From: Naganishia liquefaciens
Lineage: Eukaryota; Basidiomycota; Tremellomycetes; Filobasidiales; Filobasidiaceae
DNA: 64,000 bases
Reading direction: 5' to 3'
Assembly (NCBI GenBank): GCA_013423385.1
Contig: BLZA01000048.1
Coordinates: forward strand, 62,001-126,000
Shown here: piece after piece, positions 42,394 through 54,411 of the stretch
Numbering within the stretch: position 1 is the first letter of the stretch
How the letters are laid out: every line of letters begins with the position of its first letter
Notes under the pieces: model-generated
Told to the model about the DNA's origin: nothing
What the model saw: only the letters and a program-made list of their open reading frames with translations
The model's database searches: none
Made by a program: the position numbers and the translations under genes

Positions 42394-44126
42394 ATGTCCA
42401 AGGACCACGAATCGCGAGGCACGCCCACCATGGCCGCACTCAGAATGGAGGCGAAGAGACGGTGGGTTCTGCCTCGGATAGCGTTAAACAGGGACTGACT
42501 TGGCATAGTATCCTCAATTTTACCCCAAGCTGGTTCTCGGTAAAGTGTGTTTTGGTGTTGGGGGATTCTATAGAGTGCGTTACTGACTTGGAATAGCATG
42601 GGCACGGGCATCGTGTCGATTCTACTATACAACCTCCCATACCAATTTCCGGGACTCAAAATTGTCGGGATCGTCGTCTTCTGCCTCAACGTTGTTCTCT
42701 TCATTTCTTTTTTGACCATGTCGATGTAAGCGTTTTGCTCAAAGTCTGGACACTGGCTGACCCCCGAGTTATTAGCCTGAGATATGCCATCTGGCCGTCA
42801 GTATTCACCAAGATGCTGCACCATTCGGGACAGTCGCTATTCCTGGGAACTTTCCCCATGGGTTTCGCCACAATCGTCAACATGATCGCCTTTGCCTGCG
42901 TTCCGAATCTCGCCCCAAGGTGGTGAGTCTCCAATGCCACGAGCTAGAATGAGTACGCGGTTGATATAAGCAGGCTCGAGTTGGCATGGGCGCTATGGTG
43001 GATAGACTCCATCATCGCCGTGATTATAGCCATCGGAGTTCCCTACGTCATGTGAGTATCGGTCTCGCTGAATACGGATTCTTTTCATCTGACTCGCAAC
43101 CAGGTTCACCCACCACTCTCATGCCCTCGCAGGCGTCACCGGCGTCTGGCTTCAACCATCAGTCGCGACGATCGTCTCCTCCGCAACAGGCGCCATCATT
43201 GCAGAATACCTGGATCCGGCCAGGGCAAAGATCGCCGTCATCGCATGCTACATCCTCTTTGGCATGGGATTCTTGCCTGCTGTGCTGATCATGGCCAATT
43301 ACTTTCTGAGGCTGGCTGTGCATAAAGTGAGTTCTTATTCTTTCAAGCGGCGCATCGTTGACCCGTTATCGTAGAGTCCGCCAAGCGCGCTCATCGTCTC
43401 GACATTCCTTCCACTCGGACCATGCGGCCAGGTAACTTGACCCATTCTCTGTTCTTCGGCTAAATCACCGGCTGACGCTCTTCTAGGGCGGCTTCGCCCT
43501 CTTGCGGCTGTCGATCGTCGTTCGAAACCTCTGCATCAACTCGGGCGGCACCGGCACACTGACTTCATCCGACCTTCGGGCGATAGGAAACGCCGTCTAT
43601 GGGGCATCGATACCGTACGTCATCTTACGTGCTGTTAATAATTGCTACTAACTACCTTGCAGGCTTGTGCTCGTGCTCTGGGGCTTTGGTCTCTTCTGGC
43701 TCGTCGTTGCGCTGCTAACCGTAATCAACCTTCGCCTTCGCGAAAACATGAAGTTCAACATGGGCTGGTGGGGGTACGTCGTCGTCCCTGATTGTCGTAA
43801 TCTGATACACAGCTAACGCTTCGTAGCTTTACATTCCCCATCGGCGTCTTTGCGACGTGTACAACCCAGCTCGGGACTGAGCTCGACTCATCATTCTTCA
43901 GGGTGCTCGGGACGATATTAAGTTGCGCCGTAGTAGCATTATGGATCGGTGTGGTGCTTATGACGGCCAAGCAAGCCTGGTCTGGGGAACTGTATGTCAA
44001 ATGTTTCTCGGCGTGCTCCAGGACTGGGCTGATGATCGTAGATTTATGGCCCCTTGTCTCGGTGAGGATGAGGATGGGCTGCTAGGCAAAAAGTGTTCAC
44101 GCCAGTCTCAGGCGAGCGATGCGTAG
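42394..44126 (+). CDS. Sulfite efflux pump, SSU1-type (TDT family)
   Basis: Membrane exporter of the tellurite-resistance/dicarboxylate transporter family; the closest named fungal members are SSU1 (sulfite) and Mae1 (malate). Eleven exons: 42394-42461, 42509-42544, 42597-42725, 42776-42922, 42974-43051, 43104-43326, 43375-43431, 43487-43614, 43663-43773, 43827-43991, 44042-44126. Phases close to give 408 residues. Family landmarks are TPSWFSVNMGTGIVSILLYN near residue 25, LGTFPMGFATIVNMIAF, WALWWIDSIIAVIIAIGVPY, THHSHALAGVTGVW, STFLPLGPCGQGGFALLRLS, WWGFTFPIGVFATCT and the terminal AWSGELFMAPCLGED. Nine to ten hydrophobic helices are visible. Substrate (sulfite rather than malate) is inferred from overall similarity only. 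Confidence 0.88.
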
Positions 44127-44650
44127 CGAATTACGGCTGCTTGTATTGTTTCCATAGTCTGTTTGTATTCAAGATCAGTACTGCACATCGCAAAGTCGTC
44201 GCTGAGCCCCCGTTTAGCCACACTTTGGGAAAAGCGCAACCTTATCCACAGAACCAAATGACGCAGGCTCCATTCAGAGGAAATAGGTAACTCGAGGCCG
44301 AGTGCCTCGAGCCACGTGCATTCGAATACATCAAGCGAGCGGGAAATGTGGACGGAACTCCAACATGACGGGGCATTGAAATGATCGACTGGATTGTAGT
44401 TTGTGCAAGCTTTCTGCGTTTATTTGCGATGTTTGCGGATGCGGCAAAACCTAAACATGGTGGAAGGTGAGATCGCTTCTCACATAGCTTTCACCTTCGC
44501 CTTATGCTCAACTCAAGGAAAATGCAATGTCGTATACAATAGGTGTTGGACCATCTAGATTATACAAACAGAAACCCCCTGCTCAATGTATTGTTGAAAC
44601 AACGCACATCTATCACAAAATTCTATGCTGCGGACCATGGCTGTCATCCC
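44127..44650. other. Spacer between convergent transporter genes
   Basis: Separates the SSU1-type pump (plus) from the YAT permease (minus). Nothing recognised. Confidence 0.5.
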
Positions 44651-46861
44651 TTAGAACAGCTTGTCCATGAATCTACCGAGCGCACTGGTCGAGGGCAGTT
44701 CGTCAAACTCCTCTCCAGGTTTAATGCGGCCGTTATACAGGTCGGCGTCCGCTGATCGAACAAACTTGGATCGTCTGACGAGCTTGTATCCAAGCCATGG
44801 AACAATAAGAATGCCAAGACCTGCGGAGGTATATCAATTTCTGCGCCATGGTGGCTCAAAAGAATACCCACTGATATAGCTGGCGAAGAAGGTGGCAGTA
44901 TCCCAGTTTCCCTTGATGAATACAGGGAACCCAGAGAATAGGATGATAATGGCACATAGCAGAGCCGAGAGGTACTGAACCCAAGGAGAACCGGGCGCCT
45001 TGAATGGCATGCTGTCAGGCGAGATCCCTTGTTTGATGAACGCCTGGCGCATCCGGGCGGCAGAAAATGCGAGAAGACCTTTTTTTTTGAGGGAATGAGC
45101 AAAAATGCAGACAGAAGCCTTGCAAGTGTCACTTACACCAAGCATTGAGCGCCGCCAAAGCGGTCAAGTTCTGCAGCCATTGGAAGGCAGCGGAAGCACC
45201 TCCACTGCCTGCGCTCAGGAAGGACAGCAGTCCGACGGCCCAACACACGAGTACGCATACCCAGGGGACACCCTGCTTGGTAAGCTTGGCGAGGAACTTC
45301 GGGCCTTGATTCTGCAAAGCGAGCGAGTAGAGTGTTCGACTTGAACTCCATAGATACGTGTTGCCTGCGCTCCATGCGGACGTAAGAATGACGGCGTTGA
45401 TGATGTGAGGCAGGACTTTGATTCTACAAAACAAGGCCATGAGTTACAAAGTCCGCACTGTCACGATTGCCACTTGAATTACCCAGAGTTCTCAATGGCA
45501 ATTACCCAGGGACTGGAAGCAGCATTGCTTGTTCCACCCAACAACCTCGGTTCGGTAGACGGGACGCTAAAAAGGCGAGAGGTAAGGATGACCGTGATGA
45601 TGTTGCGAATCAGGTAACTCACATCATGCCGATGATAAGGACACCGAGAACGTCTATCGTTGCTCTCATCGTCAGCAGCAGGTACTTTGTCCGGAACGAA
45701 GCACGTACAGAAAATGATGATTCTCCACATGACCCTCCGGGCAGCCCGAGGAATTTGCTTGGTCGGGTTCGTCGCCTCTCCCGCAGCCAAGATGACCGAT
45801 TCGGTTCCAGTGTATGAGAAGGCTGCCGAGATGAAAGCGCTGTACAGAATGTCAGCAATAGTGGCGCTCTCGAAGTACAATGTTACTTACTTGAAGAATG
45901 ACAGGAACCGAGCAAGCGAGCCACCACCGACACCAGGGAACTCTACCATGGCTCCAGGGTTGTTCCAGTACCTGAATCCGAGTCTGTCGTGATTGGGTGC
46001 TCCTCCCAAATCGATGACAAGTCCGACAATAATGAGACTGATCGTGAAAGTGAGTCTTCGTCCAGAAGGCAAGCCTCATGCGACTCACCCGACCAAGGTG
46101 ATGACCTTGAGACTGGAAGTGAACACTTCTGCTTCACCGTAATACTTGACGCCAAGCATGTTGATGATGAGGAAAGGAACGGAGAATGTGGCGATCCATG
46201 CAGCCGCATTGACATTGGGCACCCAGTACGCCATGACGAGGGCACAGGCCGAGAGTTCGGAAGCGACGGAAAGCGCGTAACTGAAGAGGCAAATCAGACG
46301 TGATTGCGGGACATGTCCCAGGAGGTCACTAACCCGATGGCATCTGCGCTCGAGATAGCATATTGTCGAGTTAGCATATTGTCGGGATACCGAGAAAGAG
46401 TAGACTCACAAGTCCAACCTAAAGCGAATCCCGCTGCCGGGTCAATGAACCTCGCAGCAAAGTGAGGGAACCCTCCCGCGGTCGGGATCAACGTTGCCAT
46501 CTCTGCTGCGCCCTGCAATACGCCCCACATGATGGCGCCCATGATGGCGAATGCGAGAAACAAACCCAACGGTCCCGCGGCCTGAAGACCCGTACCGACA
46601 CCGACAAAGAGACCAACACCGATACCGCCGCCGAGACCGATGAAGGAGATGTGGCGTGAACGGAGATGTCTACGCTGGATGAAAGAGCCTGGCGGGGAAT
46701 GAGGTCATGGGTGTTGAGCGGTCCTCGAAAGACTCACTGTCGTCTCCCCATGGCTCCGCTTGGACCAGTTGATTAGGCTCTGCCTCGAATGATCCCTTCT
46801 TTTCCTCGTCCGTGGGTACGGGGCTTGCCGGGAGTTTTGAAAGTTTTGGCTCAATCTCCAT
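44651..46861 (-). CDS. Amino-acid permease, APC/YAT family
   Basis: Proton-coupled plasma-membrane amino-acid uptake. Eleven exons: 46861-46738, 46688-46410, 46343-46334, 46280-46089, 46037-45891, 45839-45709, 45653-45623, 45566-45483, 45423-45137, 45078-44872, 44820-44651. All junctions keep phase; 553 residues is the normal length. The first ~45 residues are cytosolic and acidic. Family motifs are SFIGLGGGIGVGLFVGVGTG, GFALGWTYAIGYALSVASEL, SYTGTESVILAAGEATNP, ILTSAWSAGNTYLWSSSRTL and LTKQGVPWVC. The third exon is 10 nt and supplies YAIG of the conserved GW-Y-I-YA motif. The exact substrate is not predictable from sequence. The gene looks intact. It converges with the SSU1-like gene. Confidence 0.92.
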
Positions 46862-49033
46862 GGTAAAGATATGTCAAGAGAGATGTAATCCCCGTTCCGG
46901 AAAGGGAGTAGATTGCCAAGTGCCTGGTGCTGATATGTAGCACGGATGATCGACCGCGAAAAAGACTCGTGGGATCGATCAACCCATGTCGCCTTGAACC
47001 CGACTTGCTGCTGGCCCGAATGGCGTGCTGGGCGAGACTTGGTCACACCGTCTTCCCAACCCGCTCCGCATAGAAAAAAAAAATCGGCCACCACGGTCGG
47101 CTATTTACGCGAAAAAGCTCATTCCGGATATAGCATCCGGGCTGATCACGCCCCCAGGGTAGTCAGCTGGCTAGTCACCGGCTGAGCTGTCCATCCCGTC
47201 GGCAAGTTCGGTCCCTGGCTCTCCGACGAGCTCTTGAGCGCTTTTTTGAGCGATACTTGAAGCTCTTTGGCTCTTTCCACAGCTTCACTCTCTCTTCGCG
47301 AGCGGAGTCAATTCTCCATCCGAAGATTCACGAGCGGCAAAACGTTGATAGCCAGCAATCAGCAGCTCAAACAGCAGCGGATTGTCCGGGGCTCGTTCGA
47401 CGATCGGTGCAGTAGCTCAGAAACCTGACGGCAAAGACAGCACATCATGACGATATATCCACGTTCGCAATGCCCAACCTATATAATGCGGGGAGACGTA
47501 TGATCGAAGACCGCGCCTTACACGATTGCTGGTAGGGGCCCTATGAAGCTCAACTGGGGGAAGAAGACGGAATAGACTCTGGAGGAACCGGAGATCGTCG
47601 ACCTGAGAGCTACCAGGAGCGTAGAACCTCCCGACCTATGGCTGTTGCACGTACTGCAGAACAGCTCGTCTGCTCTGCGCGTTTCATGATGTCTCGAGCT
47701 GAAACGTTAGGGTCGCCTCCATGGAGTGCCATTTGGCAAGGTGACAACAAGGCAGACCTGTCTTCGAATATTCGACAACGACCCAAAGGTGGAATCTTCA
47801 GCAGCTTCGGATATGTTCGACCGTTCCCAACTGCCTTCCCGCTGAATGCTCAACCATTCTTGCTGCAATTTTACGTTGTACGCTATATTTGATTCTTCTG
47901 AGCTTTCTCGTGCAGAGCCGTGAATCGAGGCGGCTGGGACCTGCCGCCTAGTCTCCTATTCTGCCTCTTCAGCCTTCAGCGAGATCGCTGCATTCACAGT
48001 GCCCGCGTCATTATGTTTGTGATGCTGCCTGACTGCTCCTGACTGACGCAAAGGCAGCAGGGACTCAACGTGCTGCATTTGCTAGGTGGGTTGCCGGCAA
48101 TGCCAGTCCGCACATTGTCGGCATCGACAGCGAATTGAGATCTCAAGAGAGAGCTGTGTGACCTGGCTGGGGACAGCTGTCATGTCTCTATAAGCTATGA
48201 ACAGAGTGAACGAGCTCCGCAGGGCGCTGACCATCTTGATCAGTTGACGAGAAGAACCGAGCCGAAGAAGGCTCAACAACGCGACACCGATTCTAACGCA
48301 TCAGGGGCTTTTGTATAGCTTTTTGTATCCGGAGTCCCGCCAGGCGGATGTATACTGCCAGGCCGCTGTAACAGCTAAGCTAATAGCTGCATCTATACTG
48401 CCGAAATGGGAAGCTGATGCATGAATCATCAGCTGTTCTGTCGGTGGTCGGAAGAGAGCGTCTCGTCTGGAGAGCAATTAAATTGCACACACAGTACATA
48501 TGGCTTTCTTTCGTAGCTTCTCACCGGTTTGTAGCTGCTTTGTGTTCAAACAACTTTCCGGGGCAGCTCTCGGAGCCTTGACGTTCCTGGATGTACCAGC
48601 ATCGCGGCCTGCAGCGCTTGACAAGGTACTTGACCTCTCATACGGTCGGAGAGCTGATCGGAGCGACGTCGCAGGGCGCCAGACAGTTGTGCACCAGCTA
48701 TTATGGGACTGTGTTGACGGCCCCGCTTTGCAAGAAAACAGAATCTTGTCCTTGGCATATGCCGTACACTGAGTCTCACCGCTTTCAATGACAAAGTATA
48801 CAGCGCGGTCTGCCGTCTGCCCGGTCCCGACATCAGCAGACGTTCGGAACCCCCCTCCGATGAGTATACGATTTTGAATACCCATCTCGATACCTCTTGC
48901 AAGGCAGTGCAGCCCTCGCTGATTCGTCAGGAGCGGTAGGCAGAAGCATTGAAAGAGCTATATATGCAACTTACCAACCGCAGCCCAGACCTGGAGAAGC
49001 CCGTTTTGTCGACTCATTATCGCTAGCACCAAG
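46862..49033. other. Gene-free region between permease and lectin genes
   Basis: 2.2 kb separating divergent genes. Frames at 47638-47892 and 48478-48902 have no recognised domain. The stretch directly upstream of the permease contains an A-run (aaaaaaaaaa near 47076) and cgcgaaaaagc motifs. A TATA box for the lectin gene is at 48960. Confidence 0.45.
48960..48966 (+). promoter_or_regulatory. TATA box of the lectin gene
   Basis: TATATAT, 68-74 bases before the ATG at 49034. Confidence 0.45.
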
Positions 49034-50583
49034 ATGCTCGGCCTGTTTGCACTCACCCTCATCACAACGGCCTTGGCCCAGAATGTACCTGTAACCATCG
49101 TCAATCAATGCGCCTTCCCGGTGCAACCCCAGTTTCTCGGAACCGGTAATGGGATTGCGAATCCTGCGACATTGCCATCTGGTGGGACCGTCTCGTTGAA
49201 CTTCTACGACATCTTTACCGGTTTCATTGCGGCGAGTACCGGCGATGGAAGCTCGGTATATGGTGGAGCGAGTTTGATCTATGTCAACTTGAATGTGAGT
49301 GCTTTCCTTTCGCCGGCCGCTACGCCGTTGACACAGATGCCTTTGTAGACCGGAAGCTATTGGCTGGTAAGCTCAGCGTCTGCGTCGCACGGGATGAAAA
49401 CGAACCTTATCCTTCTCAGTCTTCCGAACGAGGATTCAGCGTTGGCGTGGCAATCGTTCCCAATTCCCGCGAGGCGAGTGTCCTTACATCTCTACTTGAC
49501 CGTGAAGCTGACGATTCAGCTTGCAGGGCTTCGATGCCGGTTTCTGTCAGCCGACTGCCTGTCAAGACCAGAACTATTGCACCACGCTCGTCCGCTCACC
49601 GGCACAAGAGCCAGGATCTGCAGTCACACCCTGCCCACCCCAACTTCGTGCGTCATGGTCTTGCATTAACCCAGACTTGACTGACATCTATATTTAGGCT
49701 GCTCGAGCCTCAAGCAAGGCTTTGGCATAACGTGAGACTCAACCTGTTCCTGGTTTGGATGACTTTGGGCTCACCGCCCACTCCAGATTCTGCCCAGGTC
49801 CTCGCTCCCCGTTACTCCCGCCCGTCTTGGGTCCGCCATCATGCAGCGCAGGCGGTGGCACCAATCAACAAGGCCAGCCAATCTACCCCAATGGAAATCG
49901 TGGAAAGTGCCTGGACGTCCGAGGTGTGTCTTGCATGCAGATCCCACGTGATGGTGACTAATACCTTTTTCACGCGCTTAGCGAACGAGAGGTATAACGG
50001 CAATGCCGTGCAGATCTACGACTGTAACGGTTCCTCCGCGCAAAGATGGGTGTTGAATAGGGGTGCTGGTCAAGGTGCGCCTGCTTGCCTCCTATGGACA
50101 TGCCTGGTCCGCTGATTGAGCGTAGTCCGCTTGGCTGGCACAAACTTCTGCCTTGATGCGGGCTCTTACCCGGGTAACGGGGTCAAGATGAAGATCTGTA
50201 AGTCATGGCCCTGCTCAGGCATGACGAGATCGTGCTGATTGCCAACATCAGGGACCTGCTACGACAATCTTCCCGCTCAGAACTGGTACTTTACTGGTAA
50301 GGGTATTGCAGAACCTTGAAGATCTCCTACTGAACTGGTTGCAGGCGACAACCGTATCGCTCTCGCCAATCAAGGTACGATTCCTCTCTGAGCTCGAGTG
50401 CAACAAGGCGAATACTGATATGATGTCGAATAGGACTATGCTTGGACTTGACGGATGGAAAGCTCGACAACTTTAATCAAATGCAAACATGGGGTTGCTC
50501 TACCGGAAACACCAATCAGTATGTCAGATAATGTATGTGCATTGGCTTTTACTGAAATGAATGAAAGGGTCTGGATCATTTGA
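49034..50583 (+). CDS. Secreted protein with ricin-B-type beta-trefoil lectin domain
   Basis: Starts with a clear signal peptide (MLGLFALTLITTALAQ). After it, an N-terminal domain of ~110 residues (VTIVNQCAFPVQPQFLGTG, LPSGGTVSLNFYDIF, ACQDQNYCTTLV) is weakly reminiscent of thaumatin-like proteins. A linker leads to the beta-trefoil: GNRGKCLDVRG, ...AQRWVL, FCLDAGSYPGNGVKMKIW, AQNWYF, GLCLDLTDGK and the terminal NQVWII, so all three QxW repeats are present. I read 12 exons, including an 18-nt second exon (49349-49366, TGSYWL) and a 16-nt last exon. The third intron begins GC rather than GT (GAG|gcgagt). The lectin domain binds carbohydrate; there is no ricin A-chain or other enzyme domain. 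A cell-wall or host-glycan binding role is plausible. Confidence 0.85.
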
Positions 50584-51166
50584 ATGACAGACGGTTTGAC
50601 GGAGAGTTGGTCAGCGTTGAGAGACGGTCAGGGAAGAAAGGTTCAGCTGCGGACAATCAAGCATCGGTCAGGTTCAGCAGAACAAAGAAGAGAGATAACG
50701 GATACGCGTACGTATGGACACTCGCATATACTTAAGGCAAAGTAGGAAATGGAATTCGAGTCGATCTCACTAGGTGACCCAAGGGCCTCTGACGGATTGC
50801 GGTTTTCAAAGACAACCGTGACACACGGCCAGGCTTCCAGCGCATTCATGAATGACCATGCGCTTGTTGCCACTGCTCGACTACAGGAAATTTCCGGTGT
50901 GGGTCCCATGCAAATATGAGATCTCACCGATGTGGAGGTGCAAAGTCGCCTGCGCTGGTTGATAGGTGGCAAGCTGCAGCACGACCCCAAAAGAGGAAAG
51001 TGTTGTATCGTAAATTGGCGTCGAGAAGACGGTGCGTTGCGGCTTGATAGGTCGATCTCGGCCAGTGCGTGTAAGCACGCCTCGGCGGCGATGTTGTGAG
51101 GATGTCGCGTGCAAACTGCCAAGATTTGCAGATATATTTTTTGAACCGCCAAAATGACATCAACTA
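50584..51166. other. Spacer before tRNA-Lys copy 3
   Basis: No gene recognised; minus-strand frames at 50643-51163 lack domains. Confidence 0.45.
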
Positions 51167-51255
51167 GCCTGGTTAGCTCAGTCGGTAGAGCGTACGACTC
51201 TTAGTACTTCGGTTCTAAAATCGTACGGTCGCGGGTTCGAGCCCCGCATCGGGTT
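51167..51255 (+). tRNA. tRNA-Lys(CTT) with intron, copy 3
   Basis: Identical over all 89 nt, including the intron, to the copy at 9479-9567, in the opposite orientation. Confidence 0.95.
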
Positions 51256-51715
51256 GACATCTTTTTTTCCTCCCTGAGGACATCGCCAACGCGCAAGTTC
51301 CAGTGTCAGAGCTCGGTCGAGTCTTGGTCGAGCCGTACGCACATTATGGGTGCCTTTGTCTTTGTTTGCGGCCGTGCACGAGAGTCGTTGGGATAGTCAC
51401 GATGATCCGTGCACGGCAATTTTGCTGCCCATCTTTCAGATACCATGCGGCCTACCTTTTCTTCAGAGGCAGAGTCGTGTGTGATGCAACAAATTCTGGA
51501 ATCTGGTATCCAGAACTCGGGGCGGATGGTTATGGTTGAATCAGACGGATCAGAGACAAAGCGCGAATCCGAGCATGACGAGGTGCTCACTCTATACTTA
51601 CTGCATGTCCAAGGCAGGTGCATGTCGACCTTGCGCTCGCCACTCGGAAGAAATGCTTGATGCATGCCGCGAAGGAATATGTTCTCGTGTTCGTCATATA
51701 TCCCTCAGATGCCGT
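51256..51715. other. Spacer downstream of the MFS gene
   Basis: Nothing recognised. Confidence 0.45.
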
Positions 51716-54326
51716 TTACAGTAATACACTTTTCAACCCTTGCATGACGGGTGACAGCTTGCTTCGATCTTTCCGTTTCCGGTACAAATCAAGACTTGAT
51801 TCATCTCTCAGTGAATCCCGGCTCCGCCGTTTCAGAGACGGGCGTTCTTGTAGACTTGCGACGTAAGCGAGAACCTTTGGCGCAACCATCTTCCCTTGAC
51901 CTGAAGGAATGGCACGATAACTTTTATTGCAAATGATTGAGTTCTTGCACGACATCGATTTTGCTACACGACTCACGCAGGAAAACGCCCACAACAATTG
52001 CAGCCTCGCAGCCAAAGGTCTCGAGCGCTCCACGGCTGGTCGCCCATTCGACCTGGAAATAAGGAACGGCGCTGAAGACACGGATGTCAATAGAGGGCTT
52101 GCGATAGCATGCGAGCGACTCACAATCCACCAAAGACGCGGAAAGCGTTGACCAAAGCTGAGACTTCGCCTTGGCGGTAAGGGAATGTATTGGTCAGGTA
52201 GGCGTAGATTCCCACGGTCGAGATGAGGATTCCAAACTCGGCTAGATAAGAGTCAGGATGCGGTTTGTTGGTACAACCAAGCGACGCACCGAGCACCCAG
52301 CCGATGACCAGACCTGCAAAGTTGAACTTGTATTGGAATCCAGCGCCAAGGATGATGAAACTGTTCCGGATCGTCAGTATGTAAACGGCTTGCCACACTG
52401 GCGCTCTACTGACCCTGCAGCAAAGAACGGCAGGCCGAGGTAGAGCGTCCAGAGACGCATCTCGGCCTCAAAGACACCCTGGTTCTTGCGAATCAACCTT
52501 GAAGCGGTCCAGTCGTTGAAGCTGTCGACAGATGAGTCCCGGGCTTTGACGGCGATCCGCACGCCACCTACTATCTGCCCACAATTTCACCCAAGATACA
52601 GCCCACAATAGGACTCCAGTAACTGCCTGCCAGCTTGTTCCCTGCACCAAGAGTCAGCTCATTCGTACTCAACGCTCGAGCGAAATCTCGCACCTTCGAA
52701 TCCGAATCCGAGCGGCGGAGGGGAAGCGACAAAGACGGCATTGGTCACGTTGATACCGATTCCGAATCCAAACGTGAGCATGACGTAGAACAGCGGCAAG
52801 ATGCACTGCGGTCGCCACACGAGGTTGACAATGTCCAACACGCCCTGGAATATCGACGGCCGGTAGCGTGACATTTTCGCGGCGTTGATGCCCTGGACAA
52901 CGGTAGATTAGCTTGCGCCAGCGATAGCATATGAACGAGGCGCCCCGGGCGACTCACCACGAGCGTCTCGATCCGGTAGCGCATTCCCGTGGTCGGTTTT
53001 TCGGGAATAGGATCCAAGTGGCGATCAAACATTGTCTCTTCAAAGAACAAGACGATCAAGATGAGCACGACGCCGGCATAGATCGCGCCAATGCCCTGTA
53101 TCACCTCGCTGTCAACTCGAAGCTTGAGACGCATGACATTCGCTCGCTACTCACGTAGATCCATCGCCATCCGAGCGGCTCGACGGCGAACCCGAGCAAC
53201 GCCGGTCCGACAAAGGGGGAAAGAACGAATCCAAATGTCCACAGGTTGAGCTTTCGCGCTGTGGTGTTGCTCGTCAGCGTGCCTCTGAGCGATTTGGCGG
53301 ATGAAGCGACTAACCTTGCAGATGGAAAGGATACATGTCGCAAACGGTGTACAGGCCGGATACCTGTGGCGCCGTCTGAAACGTGGCCGCCAGGATCCTC
53401 ATGACCGCAAACGTCTAGCATCCATCGGGGCGTTTAGTACGCGGACAGATGTCCATCGCTTCCCCGTGCCGACGTACCCCAAACGTCGGCGACAGGGCAC
53501 AACCGATCGTGAACCCAAGGCCGATAAACTGACTCCAAAAGAGCACGGGCAGTCGACCAAAGGCTTTGATCAAGAATACGGCACTGCGTGAGATGCCATG
53601 GTCAGCAACGGGAAGAATCGGGATCAGTCGCCCCCAGAAGAGACAGAGACTTGCAAGATTCCGCCCCACGCCAACATGAAGATGCTCCAATTCGATGTGA
53701 CCGAGTTGACACGGTCTACCGTCTATCCGGGGACGGGGCGCAAACGAGACACACGTCAGCCAAGCTCATGGACGCCAATCCCTCTCGCGCGCGCGCGACT
53801 GACAGTATCGAACTGATGGGCGAGGGGAAAGAGCGTGGCGATTCCGCAGGATGAGACGAAATCCGGTACGAACGCCGCCATGGTGATGATGATCAAATGA
53901 TACGTCTTTTTCCAATCCGACCACTGTGCCGCAGCACGTGTCGGGGTCAGCTGGCGTGAACGGGTTATCGAGTGTGCGATATCAAGGGACGTACATTTTG
54001 CGGATCATCCGCGCGATCCGAAGGCTGCGGCCAGAGAATATATTTTCCGTCCCTCGATACTTTTAACCGACTTGCAATCTCTTCACCATACTAACCTCTC
54101 AATGCCATCAGCTTTTGCCAAGCTAAAAAGCAACCAAGGATCCCAAGCGCACCTCGATCTTTGCCTCTTCGGGATCCACGACGAGTCGTCCATCACTATG
54201 ATCAAGTACCCCGTGGCGTTCTTCTGCGCCATCAAGGTCGTGTTTCCCGAGCGGACGGCGTCCGAGTGGAGAGGACGCCGGAGGGGCGTACTCGTCCATG
54301 TGAATCGGTTCCTTTTCGGATGACAT
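51716..54326 (-). CDS. MFS transporter, drug:H+ antiporter-like
   Basis: Major facilitator with ~12 membrane helices. The cytosolic N terminus starts MSSEKEPIHMDEY. Conserved pieces follow in order: DDPQNWSDWKKTYHL, TMAAFVPDFVSSCGIATLF, WGGIFAVFLIKAFGRLPVLF, SGLYTVCDMYPFHLQARKLN, FVLSPFVGPALLGFAVEPLG, IDPIPEKPTTGMRYRIETLV-type central loop, YVMLTFGFGIGINVTNAVF, GRYFNDWTASRLIRKNQGVF, FNFAGLVIGWVLGASLGC and YFQVEWATSRGALETFG. The fifth-from-start junction uses a GC donor (TT|gcaagt ... cgcag). The 3' end is uncertain: reading straight on stops at 51924, while a spliced alternative stops at 51716. Close to fungal general-substrate transporters; substrate unknown. Confidence 0.82.
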
Positions 54327-54404
54327 GTTGGGAAAGTGTGTCGCAGGTGGTGGACAGGAGGGAAAAACGGATGTCGCAGACGATGTGTGAACAAGCTAAG
54401 GGTT

Positions 54405-54411
54405 CTTTATA
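54405..54411 (-). promoter_or_regulatory. TATA box of the MFS gene
   Basis: TATAAAG on the minus strand, about 80 bases upstream of the ATG at 54326. Confidence 0.4.

Noticed and set aside
49034-50583. A ricin-type toxin
   Set aside because: Only the carbohydrate-binding trefoil is present; there is no N-glycosidase chain.
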